DNA of 64,000 nucleotides. Origin: Triops longicaudatus. Taxonomy: Eukaryota; Arthropoda; Branchiopoda; Notostraca; Triopsidae. The stretch spans positions 310,001-374,000 of the forward strand of contig JAGQDJ010000007.1 in the NCBI GenBank assembly GCA_022885665.1. Direction: 5' to 3'. The notes under the pieces were generated by a model. The model was not told the DNA's origin, did not search any database, and saw nothing but the letters and a program-made list of their open reading frames with translations. Of this stretch, positions 27,812 through 39,400 are shown in pieces (the stretch's first letter is position 1; every line of letters begins with the position of its first letter). Made by a program: the position numbers and the translations under genes.

Positions 27812-29670
27812 TTATTCTTCCACACTAGGCAGCCAAAAGGCCTGTAACAGACAAAAGATAATTAGTCTACATAAATCTTTACAAACTTTGTGCAAATTAC
27901 CATGTTCGTACATGCCGACGCTAACATCATATATTTGGGGTTAAATTGCACGCACTGAACAGGGCCTGTGTGGTCGGCGTTAAATACACACAATTTTTGA
28001 CCCGTTTCCGCACTCCAGGCGTGAATTCTACCATCAGTTGAGCCGCAAAATACAAACTGTGAATCCGGACTGAAAGAAGCTTCTAGGGGTATACCCCTAT
28101 TATTCAAATGGCCCTGCAAATAAAGCAAGTTCGTATTTTCAGTTATAAAAGACAAGCCAATACAAAGATTATTTCTTACTGTAAAAGACTGCAACGGAGT
28201 CCCGTAAAACGCGTCAATAAGCCGAATAACAGAGCCATTCGTTGACAAAAGGATCGATTTACCATCAGGACTAAATTTTAAACCTGTCCATTCGCAACCC
28301 TTTTCAGGGATCATGCGGAATGTCGCGAAAGGACCCTGAAAAATATCAAGTAACTTTGAAAATATTGTACGCTTATAACATGGCTCTACACACGTGTGAG
28401 CTATAATAACTAAGCTTCAGGGATTTCTTTATTTATTTCTATATTTTTTTCTGAAAAAAGAAATCTTAAGAATGTTATAGTATAGTATCCAATCGCAAAA
28501 CTAGCAGGTCCTTATCGCATTCTTTTAATTTTTAACTTTTATAGTTTCACTACATTTACTTCTAAAAACTACAAATTAAATCTGTTTCGTTCAACGGTAC
28601 TTGAGAAACTTGGTATATAAATCTTGACGATTAAGGCTACGTTTCCACTGCCACTTAAACACATGTTAACGATGAGAAGTTATAGATTACAGTGCTTTTT
28701 AGCACGGTAGTACGTATTACGAAAACTTAGGCTCTGTGTGGGTATATAGTTATCTTACGAGTGTGTTAGGAAGCAAAAGTATTAAAATAATTTCGTAACA
28801 TGTATAGATGGAGATGATAACGCAGCCCAAGATGCGCAACTAAGTTCACTGGTATGCAGTATTTAAACACATATCTGGTTAAGATTACAAGGTCCCAGGT
28901 TTGGAATAACAACTGAAGTTATTATGGAAAGAAAACAAAATTACTTTGTCGAAGGATCGGAGGTCGTAGAGCTTAACGCTGTCTGAGTTCACACCAGCAG
29001 CGAAAATTAACCCTTCTGGGTCAAAAGCTGCTACAGGTCGACTTGCTACTTGCATCAAACCTTGGCAGTTGGGGGAACGTAAATCCCAAAGACGCAGAGT
29101 TTTGTCTAGGGAACCGGAAAGAAACATGTCATCGACTGGAGACATGGATAGGGTGACAACTCTGCCAATTGAAACATTTATGAAATAATGTTTGTGCACA
29201 CTTGTCGAGTTCTTACTTCTTGGTGTGTCCAGGGAAGTACCGAATATATTTATTGTCGTGTAAAGAGAGGTACCTTATCGTATCTGCAAAAATAGAAGAG
29301 AATTTTAGAGATAATGTTTGATTTTTCTTTTTTGAAGTCAGTTACCGTCAACTTTGGTGGAAGCATGAATGGCGGTATTTTTGGCATGAGTGAAATGAAC
29401 CAAATCCACGCCATACTTTTTACTGTTTACAGTCCTCTTTTGTCTATACAAGGAGATGTAGTTGACTACTTTATATCATGGAACTACTAAAAAGAATGGG
29501 TATACTTACGTTCCTTTTTCACAGTCATAGATAACAATCTGATCATCTTCACTACTGGAAATTAATGCATCTCCAGTTGCCGAAAAGTCTATATTGTTGA
29601 TACGATCAGTATTTTCCCGAAATACCTTAGCGACCCGAAAACTACGTACAGTTTGATCAGTGAGTTTCAT
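27812..29670 (-). CDS. WDR82: WD repeat-containing protein 82 (Set1/COMPASS subunit)
   Basis: Seven coding exons on the minus strand: 29670-29510, 29443-29346, 29283-29217, 29161-28945, 28335-28180, 28113-27901 and 27841-27812. All junctions are GT-AG with consistent phase, and the total is 313 codons plus stop, the same length as human WDR82. The product starts MKLTDQTVRSFRVAKVF, carries the WD-repeat core (SGSLDKTLRLWDLRSPNCQG, DPEGLIFAAGVNS, LEASFSPDSQF) and ends AFWLPSVEE. In the family, WDR82 forms a beta-propeller that links the SETD1 H3K4 methyltransferase to Ser5-phosphorylated RNA polymerase II; it also acts in the PTW/PP1 phosphatase complex. An in-frame ATG 12 codons upstream exists, but the chosen start matches the family. 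Intron 4 (609 bases) is much longer than the others (55-66). The fifth intron, 28114-28179, keeps frame and has no stop. Confidence 0.96.
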
Positions 29671-30499
29671 TTTGTATGCACCAACCTTTCTTCCTACGGT
29701 ACACAACAGTTTCCCTGGCGCACCAACGCCACCCGGTCACTTCACGCTAGCGAAACGCGAACTGTGAATCTCCTCTGACTTAGGCTGAACCACTCTGCAG
29801 TATTGTAGAACAAACTAAAGCAGTTCTGATGCATTCCTGAATTTTTTTCCGACATTTATTATAGTAGAGAATAAAATAACGATACGAAGGAAGAAATTAT
29901 TTGTCAATTCAAAATGAGATGTAACGTGAAAAGATTCAAAATTACAAGTGTTACCTCGTACAGCGAACAACTTGTATAACCAATGCGCGCTGCGGTAAAA
30001 AAAAAAAAAGAATTCTCGTACAACGAACCACGAAAAGGCACTAAATAATCTGACGAAGTGAAAACAAGCCATGAAGCTGAACAGGAATAATACCGCTGAA
30101 TTAAAAAAAAAAAATTAAACGGAAGAGTTTTACGAATGGAAATTTCTGAGTTTCAACTCGGCACATAATGAAGAAATCGCTAGTTGGGAAAATTTTGGCC
30201 AGCGAAGAGATTATCTTGAAGGCTTAGTGCACGAAGAGAACGTCGTGAGTTCTTTCGTCGTGCCCTGAGCTGACTAGCAACGTAACAGACAACTTGTTTC
30301 GTTTAGATGGTTAGAAACTACTGGAAGGAGAACCAACGTATTAGGTTACATATTGCAAGAATGCTGAAGAGATCCACGAAGTCAGATAAAGAAGATAGAA
30401 AATAGTGGTCTTTCCTCTGTACATGATCATGTATTAACTAAACTGGGAAAAAAATCCAATGCCTAATGAAACAAAGTCCATCTAAATTAATTCCATATA
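29671..30499. other. Intergenic: WDR82 upstream region with a short degenerate repeat
   Basis: This holds the presumed 5' UTR and promoter of WDR82 (minus strand); no TATA box was recognised. Two 14-base direct copies of CTCGTACARCGAAC lie at 29955-29968 and 30015-30028. They flank an A-run and resemble words found in worn pogo-like transposon ends. No coding potential was seen. Confidence 0.5.
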
Positions 30500-31413
30500 C
30501 TAGGGCCTATCCAAAAGTTCCAAGAAATGATTTTTTTAAGTTATCCACTTGAACTAAAAATCATGTAACTTTTCGTTCACATTCATTATCTACTGACTTT
30601 TGCACAAACTTCCACTAAATTCCAATTACTAGAGACAGTGCTGGAAGTCAAATTCCCTCAGCCTCCTCAGCATGTTCGGTGATGAGGTGCAATCCATTCT
30701 GTTAAAAAAAAATCCCAATTAGCTTAGTTTCTTCAAGCTGAGCAAACCACATAGCCTCCTATGTCTTAAATCTTGAAAATAAATGGGTAAGCAGAGTCAG
30801 TTCTGGTTTTATAGTAATATGCAAAGATCTAAAGCGAGCAAAGGATGGCCTGGTGCCAGATGGCGCGTGAGACCCCACTCCAAGCTCTTCGGAAAAATTT
30901 TTCCCACGATTTCCGTAGCAAGCGTAAAAATCAAAAATGCTGTGAATCTTTAAGCTCCTGATTTAAATAAATTTAAATTGTCTCTATTCACACACCTGAA
31001 TTAGTGACAGCGGTTCACGAAGATTTCCTATTTGAATGTTTGACTGTTAGCTGTCCTTTTTTGTAAAAATAATAAAAAAATAGATAATTCACTTATAATT
31101 TTGTACTAACTTATAGATATATTAAAACAATCTTCTGCTAGTATTTTTGGCACCTTTAAGTAAAACTTCCGTTAGTTAGTCACAAAAATTTCAAAAACTC
31201 GTGGCCCTCGCACATCAGCCTCGTCCTCAATCGCCGAACAACTCGAAAGTGCCCTCAACTCAAAGTATAAGCGAACGGGGCTTTCCCTGGGAGAAAAGAT
31301 TGGCATAGTTACCCAAGAATGATACAGAAATATTTATGTAATGAAAGAAATTTTCTGTCTTAATCCGTTTAAGCTGAGCATTACATTTCTCGGAACTTTT
31401 GGATAGGCCCTTG
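30500..31413. mobile_element. Non-autonomous Tc1/mariner-type TIR element
   Basis: The left end CTAGGGCCTATCCAAAAG starts at 30500. Its right-end counterpart, read on the minus strand from 31413, is CAAGGGCCTATCCAAAAG. The terminal inverted repeats run about 28 bp with two mismatches and are followed by AGAAATG on both sides. The element is bounded on both sides by TA (30498-30499 and 31414-31415), the target-site duplication of the Tc1/mariner superfamily. The 914-bp interior has no intact transposase frame; stop codons interrupt every frame, so it is a deletion derivative or MITE-like copy mobilised in trans. The limited divergence of the ends suggests fairly recent activity. Confidence 0.8.
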
Positions 31414-31415
31414 TA

Positions 31416-32814
31416 GGCCCTATATTATAAAATATTTTCCCAGTTTTTCGCGCTACTTGTGGGATTTTTGGGATTTGAACGGTGTTTTGAAACAAACTAA
31501 AGCGATTTCCAAATCTTATTATACAATTTTGTAGGACTCTGCGTCGCTTACAAAGAACTCTTCTTATACTGAACTCCATCTACAGGCCCGTAGCCAGGAT
31601 TTCGGTTCGGGGGAGAGGGGTAGCCCATGTTCACCATTATAAAATGAAAATTTCGAGTGGAGTTTTAACTCCCTAACCTCCCACTTGACCAGGCCGTCCA
31701 GGAACACATTAAGTTCGTTGTATAGTGCGAAGCACGACTGTACTCAAGAAATAGTGCTTAGCATGTTATTATACAATTATACAATGTGAAATTATACAAG
31801 GTTTTTTTTTACGGGGGGTGCTAGGGAAAAATACGGGACCTTTTGCGTCAATATCTAAAGTCTATAATTGAATGTTTAAACAAGGCATTCTTTTACCACT
31901 GTATTTGATTCACAGATAGTTTACTACACCACACGAGAAATTTTTTACAACACAACGATTTTCCTTCGTCAGGAAGCCCTTGACCTTTGGTGAATTACAA
32001 ACGACTTGGTGACGTTCGTGTTTGAAGTACTGTATTTCTATTTGCTGCGCAGCATTAAAACAATAGAGTCAGGCGCCCTTTTATCCGCACCTGCTTAAAC
32101 TAATACCGACTCATGTACACTTACTTTAAAAATAAGTAAAAAAAAAAATAAAAGAAATGACGTTTTCAATCGCACAGAGGAGGCAGGAAGAATACGTTGA
32201 ATGATGGGCAAAAAAATGAAAGATATTGATTTAAAAACTAAATGAATCCTTATTTAAACAAATGTTCATATAGAACCTAGAAGTTCAATTTATGTTTATA
32301 AAGCATAATTATTAGATTTTAACATTTTTTTAAATACCTGGCTTTTCCATTATTCGGCGCAGGGTCAGTTCCCGTGTTTGCCGGATACAGGGGATTCTAC
32401 TGCATTTTACGTCAACGTAAGTTTGAGGGACCTGAACATTGTAGTATATACGCTTTTCCCGCTTTTCATTTACAGTAACGGAATTCAATGAAGCCCCCAC
32501 GTATTGTCCAACTTAGTTTTGTTTCAGCTTTTGAGCTTTTGCTCCTCTGTAATTGTTTCACTCGTATTGAATTCCCCTCTTTTGTAAAAACACTTGAAAT
32601 ACACTTGACAACAGCTACAATAGAGAGCAAGTGTTTGGAATTTAAGTTTTGCTTTGCTGGATCCATGCTGCATGGTCATGACTGTAAGCCGGGGAACATG
32701 CTCCGCATGTCCGTACAGTACTTGCGCCTACCAATTTCGCACCAGTACTTTAGTAACCTGTCGGTCCCGGTTTGGAGAACACTTCGATTCAAGAAACCCA
32801 CTAAAAGTGTCAAC
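31416..32814. other. Intergenic, upstream of the orphan membrane protein gene
   Basis: AT-rich sequence without recognised features. An open frame begins at 32488 and runs in frame into the membrane protein exon, but its first 109 codons are unlike a mature N-terminus and precede a clear signal peptide, so I treat 32488-32814 as 5' UTR or promoter. The last 28 bases of the mariner-type element show that this flank has taken an insertion. Confidence 0.5.
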
Positions 32815-34587
32815 ATGATTTTACTCGCTTCGTTAGTCGCTCTGAATACTTTATTTCCATTTATAGCTTCTGAATGTGTATGCAATGTCACAGTTGACCA
32901 GCGTCAAATACGGAAAAGTATTTGCCTCGAAAATCTAAATTCTAAGCTTTATCAGCATATTCAATCTGTCAACCAAAGACTATCCTCTTTGCTTAACCTG
33001 TCGTTTGATTTGGATGAAGTTTTGAAAAATATAACCTCCGCGAATGAATTTTCAGTGGACTACCATGTCCTAGATTTTATTGCAATGGGGGGCCTAGAAA
33101 TAGTAAATTGGATAAAATTTCTTCATTGTAAGTGTGTTTAAATACCTGAGAATCTTTTGGCTTAAATACCTCTAATCATTAGATGACGTAATTAATAATA
33201 CGGATACGAATATCTACATGGAAATTAATTTCGTACTGCCGGTCATGGACGATTTGCGGAAGCTAGTTTTAAGTTACGGTTTTCCGTATGGGATATTTCG
33301 CCAGACCGAGCCTTTACGTAGTTACGTGGGTCTCAATACAACTAATAACTCGTCCCTCTGTGATTGCATTGCAGGTATACTAACATTAACGGGTTAATTG
33401 CAGACATTAACAGAAAGGCCTGCTCTAATGATCCCCTAACACCAGGTGGAGAACTGATGCTAAAATTCTCTACCAATGCTTCCATTGAGCTACGTATCAA
33501 TTCTAACAGTTTTGCTGAATTTTCACGCATTATTGAAGACCAAGTAAGTGTTCAGAACAAAAAAAATATTTAAGTGAGCCAAATGCCTTGTTTTCTACAC
33601 GTATGCTTCTATTAACGCTGAGCATTACACAGATAAACGACTTTATGGCAACCTATGACCCATTCAAGGAAGCGTTTATTTATTGTCGGGTGGTGAACGT
33701 AGAAAGACCGTCCGCTGCACCTGCTCAGGTGTATCTTGGTCTTGTTTTCACAGAGGCGGAAGAACCCAGAATAGCACAACATTTGAACAATATTACCCTT
33801 GCCTTGCCGGAAGTTATTTGGGTTCAACATTTGGCTAAATCAAGTTGTAAGTAATCAAGAGAACAACAAACAAGTTGTTTACGAAATTTACATTGCTTTG
33901 CAATATTTAAAAAATATACTGGTAATAAAATTAAATTAAGAATAATAACTTTATGTCTAAGCAAATTAAACACAAAAAGAATAGAATTAACTAAATGATT
34001 TTTTAAATGAAGATAATTGCGGAAGACAAACATCTACTAAGTTATTCTTTCTGTTTCACTTACGCATTTTAACGTAACAATCTAGTCGTGATTCTTTACA
34101 ACGGTACTACCACTGCAACAGCGACGTCCTCAACTACGGCGATGCCAACCACTGAAGAAGTGATAGACATAACACATTCTGATCCTCGTAAACAGCGAGT
34201 TTCGTTTGCATATGTCTGGAAAAACTTCGATAGCGACGGACTTACCAGCAGGGAAATGCATACTTTCCTCATTAGTATTGGAGGTTTCCTCGGTAAGCTA
34301 ATATTTTCCTCCATCGAAAATAGTATCCCAATTATTTAACCGCAACAGAGAAATACTGAAATGATTATTAGAACCGAGTCGTAAAAATTGAGAGTCAAAC
34401 TACTGAAATATTGATTAAATCTTTGCCTTATAGTCTGCGAAGAAAGCCTAATGCAGCCTTATGTAACATTTTATTAATTGATTATTTTTCAGGTGTATTT
34501 TTGGGTCTCGTGTTCCTTTTTCTGGGATTACAACTACGTACGTGCTCTACCCGGAAACCTGAAAAGATTATTAGCTATTATACTTAA
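32815..34587 (+). CDS. Unrecognised type I membrane glycoprotein
   Basis: Exons: 32815-33127, 33183 to about 33374, about 33404-33543, 33633-33846, 34086-34292 and 34493-34587, giving about 386 codons. The start was chosen because the next residues form a clean signal peptide (MILLASLVALNTLFPFIASE). The ectodomain carries roughly nine N-x-S/T sites and several cysteines, then a short Thr/Ser-rich stretch (34100-34150), then one membrane helix near residues 347-370 (FLGVFLGLVFLFLGL) and a 16-residue basic tail. An EF-hand-like loop, NFDSDGLTSREM, lies just before the helix, but its Glu is one position off canonical. No family was recognised; a receptor, adhesion or lysosomal protein is possible. 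The splice around 33318-33403 is unresolved (see findings). A poly(A) hexamer lies at 34903-34908. Confidence 0.7.
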
Positions 34588-36466
34588 AAAAATATTTATG
34601 AGCAATCGGTGCACGGTTTGGATCACACTGTTTTTATATACATTTAGGTAATTGTAGCATGTACGGTAAAGAAACACCTACATCGGTGTGTTTATTGTTT
34701 TCGTATAAGCAGGCTCATACCCCACTATCGTTTATGGCCCTTTTCTTGCCATCATAGCCACCAAGCAGGATATCGTTTTTTGTTGGTATGCTTGGGAAAG
34801 TTAGCAACATGAACAAGTCATGAAAATGACTTCTCTTTGCGCAAGGGGAGATATTGCTTACAACAGTCAAACTAGTTTATATTTAGGAGCTTATTCTTCC
34901 CCAATAAAAAGGTGTTATTGAAAATCAGATAAAGCTCTGTACGCGCACTATGAATAAGTTGATATCTTCTTTGGTAAGGAAGTAAGCTACAGTTTGCTAC
35001 TGTCTTTTATTCAGATATGTTCCCACTTAATAGTGCAGTTACCCATTATATTGATCACTGGAATTTCCTGTATGGCAAAACGTGAGAGACCGCGCTAAGC
35101 TTCGCGTGTTTCCTTGTGAATGCCTCACCAACTAATAAATCTCCTGTAAAGACATCATCCATTTCTTCTGTAGTACGAAATATGGTCAGAAATATGTGTC
35201 ATGTAATGCTTTCCTTAGCTTTTTGCTAGTTACCAAAATTGAGGTTGCCCAGAATTACCGAAATATTGTAACACGACACGAATAGATCACTCAATTTAGT
35301 AAGGTAAGCCTGAGCCAACTTGCTTGTGGCAATTTACACTGAAGTTTAGGTGAAAGGCTTGGCGAACACTACTCATTGTTTTACGAAAATTCTTTTGACA
35401 ATAAAGTTAATTACCTCGCTTAAACAATTGACGTTTAATGGAGATCTAAAAGACATAAAGGCGTTTGCTTAATGACATTTGAGTCAAATAAAAGGTGATT
35501 TTAACGAACTTTAAAAGCAAAAGCGGAAAAGGGCGGACTTCTCATTGTTGTGGGCCCCGAAGGATCAACAAGACTATCGTATTGACATCTCAAGATGAAT
35601 TCCGAATGTCAAAGGAGTATCACTGACACATTTTTCAAGCCCGCTTACTTTTCACTGGACGTAGTCAGTTTGGATCTGAGGATGTAACGAGATGTCCATA
35701 TGTTTTTCCGTAAATAAACTAACGGATCCACTTTTCAATTAAAATATATAGTAGTGTTAAGAGATATTTATTGAAAACTTAGAAGTACCATCCAACTAAA
35801 CGTTAAATAATTATAGCACCGTCCAGTTCGAAATTCCACTTTTAATTTTATGTTACCGCTTGCGCACCACACAAATTTGCTTTCGAAAACGCAGTCCAAA
35901 CCCAAGCGACACAACCCCGAAATGTCCTGTACCTCCCATAATGCAGCAAAAACTATTGGCGTTTTTCCTCGGATATACTGGTACAAGTTTTCTTGCACTG
36001 AGTTTTCCATATACAGTGATACGGTGCGCTGTTGTCTTTGTTTTTACTTTCATGTCAAATTTCTGACAAAAATTGCACTCTCTTGTACGAAAAATGGACT
36101 GAACACGAAGTTATTTTTTCGATTGTAATTTTGTTAGACTTTCCGATTTTAACTGGTTGTATGCCTACTACTAGTTTTCAGGGGGGAAAATCTACAAGTT
36201 TTAAAAAAATCTGTTCGAAACATTTCATATTTTCATTTGAGGTGCGAAGTTTGAAATATTTCACAACACACGATTTAGGCGACATAAACACTCCCTATCG
36301 GCTGAAGCCAGTTCAGACACTCCCGGGTTCTCATGTGGTTGGCAGATGTCGTTTCATGTCTGTCAACAAAGAAACTCATGGAAGTGCATTCTCGTAATGT
36401 GTTCACCACTTCAGATTATTGTACAAGCATAATTTTTGCAAGCATAATTCTTATTAGCTATTTAAA
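34588..36466. other. Intergenic between membrane glycoprotein and REXO1
   Basis: Contains AATAAA at 34903-34908, a likely poly(A) signal for the upstream gene. Overlapping open frames near 35850-36400 exist on both strands, including a 42-codon hydrophobic frame starting MQQKLLAFFLG at about 35941. None matches a known family with confidence. The last few hundred bases should hold the REXO1 promoter and 5' UTR; no TATA box was recognised. Confidence 0.5.
34903..34908 (+). terminator. Poly(A) signal AATAAA for the orphan membrane protein gene
   Basis: A canonical hexamer about 316 bases after the stop codon at 34585-34587. Confidence 0.5.
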
Positions 36467-39400
36467 ATGTTTCCTTCGTGTAATTATTTTGCCACTGTGA
36501 ACTGCCCTTTCTTTGACAATGGAGCCTGTGAAAGACCCTACTGCGGCTTCCGTCACCGTAAAGAAGAGACTCCTCCAGTAATTGACAACAGACCTAAACC
36601 CCCTCTTAACTTGCGTACGTTCATTAGCTCTATTTTCTAGACGCACAATTCTTAAAATATTTTTTTATTATTTTCAGAAAAGGCAGCCACCAATTTAGGC
36701 CTGGCAAATGCAGGCCAGGGTGGACTGGCGATAGAACAACTTGTGACCGAAGCCCTTCAGATGGTGTTGAGCGAAAGCAAGCACCTTTTTGACAGTTTAG
36801 ATACTGAACAAATGAAGCAACTTATCCAACAAAGCCAAACCTTAGCCACCACCGCCTCTTCGGTGGTCGAAAAAGCTGTCCAATCCTTGACCACTCCTAG
36901 TAGTTCTTCCACCGCCAAGCCTAAACCCACCTCTTCTAAATATGCTCTCCCTCCCAACGCACCCAAATATACTCCAACACCTATTGCTCTCCTCAGCAAA
37001 TCCAAACCCATCTCTCCTCAGAAGCCTCATCCTTCCTCAGAATCACCCTACATCCCGTCCTCCATCAAGCCATCCTCCAAATCGGCTCCAGTTCTTGCAT
37101 ACACGCCCACCAGCGTTTCGGAACCTACCACGAAAAAAAATACGCATACATCTCATGCAGAATTTTCTCTTCCCATGACTCAGGATCCCATAAAGATTTC
37201 CGAAATAAAGAACGGTCATAATCACCAGGAAGTGACAGTCCATCAGCCAAAATTCAGCGACGACTCCTCCTCATCTTTGGAAGATAGTTATATTCCACCG
37301 GGACTTCGGCGCATGTCTGTTGACTACGTACCCTCAAAAGGAAGTAGCATGCCAGAGGCGTCGTACACGCCGCTTGTGACGAAAAAAAGCACTCAGAGTG
37401 AAGTTACCTACCTTCCTAGTAACATCCAGAATTTGCCTGAACCGTCTTACATTCCCGCAGGCTATTCGCCAGCAGTAGATTACAAACCTACAAATAATAC
37501 AAACGCACCCGAGCCGTCATATATTCCCGATTCGCCCACGAAACCTTCGGCCAGCTATCAACCGAGTGGGAAACTGGGGTGTGAGCCGGGCTATTCTCCT
37601 ATGGCAGCGACAGACAAACCGTTACCGATAACTAAATACGTTCCAACGATTGGTTCAAGTCAGTCGGAAGAGACATACTCTCCAGCACGGGTGACGAAAT
37701 CCAGTTCTACAAGTAGTAAAGATGGTAAAGAAGTTTCGCCTGAAAGTTACTTAGCACAACTGGAAGGAGAGGTGAAAGAAAAAAAAGCTTCCGGTAGCTC
37801 GTTACGTCATAGTTCCTCGCACACAGGCTCTTCTTCATCGAAACATAAATCTTCAAAGAGTAAAGAACGCGACAAAGACAAACGTTCGCATAGCTCTCAC
37901 AGTTCTAAATCCAAACATTCTTCTTCATCCTCTTCGTCACACAAGTCAAGTAGTTCCCACAAGTCAAAACACAAAGACAAAGAGCAACGAGGTGAAAAGG
38001 AGCGAGAAAAATCGAAGAGGTCATCGGAGAAGCGCAGTTTAGAGCCTTTGGAAGGGAGTGCCTCTCCGTCGCATTTACCGGATGATTTACAAGATTTGGA
38101 AGCCGCCTTGGCGGAGATGAATGGCGACGTAGATGATGAATGTTACAGAATTTTTCAGGAATTTCAAGCGTCTGAAGTGGAAACAAATCAGGAGCCGAAG
38201 GTTTTGCACAAAGATAAGCGAAAAATTGAAGCAGAAAGCGAAGAAGTTATCCCCACCAAGAAACTACGCACCGCCCATGAAAACGCGACAGGCCGACAAA
38301 ACTCGGCTCAGGCAGCTCCTCCTACCCGGAAAGCCAAGCTTAGTCCGGGAATGGTTATGTTGGAACGGTTGAAAAAACAACAGGAAATTATCCAACAACA
38401 GAAGCAAGCTTTGGAAGCAGCTGCAGCAGCAAGAAGCAAAGTTAGTGAACCAAAACTGCCCGATACGAAAAGTATCCACACAGGAACTCCTGCTTTACCT
38501 AGTTTTGTCTTGCAAGGTAAGAACAGTAAAGCCATTCCGTTATAACGTTGAGCTGTAACGAAAAGTGTTTTGTAATGGATGCCTATATTTAATGTTTGAT
38601 AGGGCTAGGTAAGCGGCGAATAGCGCATGTGCCCAATGTAACTAGTCTGTTACAGAACAACAAAGTTGCTAAAACAACATCCCCTTCCAAACCAACAACC
38701 ACTGTATTGAATTCTGGAAGTAAGCCTACCGCGAGTTCAGCAACTCCCAGACAGGTAACTTTCTTATATAGCTTTCGCTAGATCCCGGATTTTTTTTTCT
38801 TTTTTTTAAGAAAATAGAAAAAAAAATCTTATATGTTTCACTGGATTTTACTCCAGGGGTATTTTGTCAGTTGACTTCTTAATTCCGCTCTTTTCCGCAC
38901 AGTTGCAAGGGATTTATTATTTTATTTGTATAGACAACGCTTCCTCGGCCAATCATTCCCACTGAATTCGGTTCGAAAGTTCCTGCCAGCATTCGCCAAC
39001 GTTACTTGAATATTTTGGTGGACGAGTGCTTAAAATTCTACCCAAAGGAACAAGAAGCTTACGATCGAGCTTTGGCAGAAGAACAAAGTTGTTACGCGCG
39101 GAGTTCGAATCGGAACGTGTATCTGAACGTTGTCGTCAACTGCGTGAAGAAAATCCGTACAGAAGCGAGCTCGAAAAGCGGTGACTCGAGTTCCGACTCG
39201 GCATCAACCTCAGGCGCTAACGCCAAAGTATCACACTTAGCCATTTTGGCTGGCAAAGGCGGCGCGAAGTGCTCGTGGAGTATCGAAAAGCCCAAAAAGA
39301 TTATTGATACTTTAACTGGTGGGGCATTGTACCAATTTTTTACGCGTTATCTTTTAAAGGACGAGCAATTGGATACTTGCGGATATCCCCGGCCAGATCC

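Noticed and set aside
32488..32814. Upstream extension of the membrane glycoprotein frame
   Set aside because: In frame without stops, but it would bury the clear signal peptide at residue 110; a start at 32815 is more sensible.
35768..36397. Overlapping open frames on both strands before REXO1
   Set aside because: Hydrophobic 42-codon and longer frames exist, but no splice chain or family match; probably promoter or UTR sequence.
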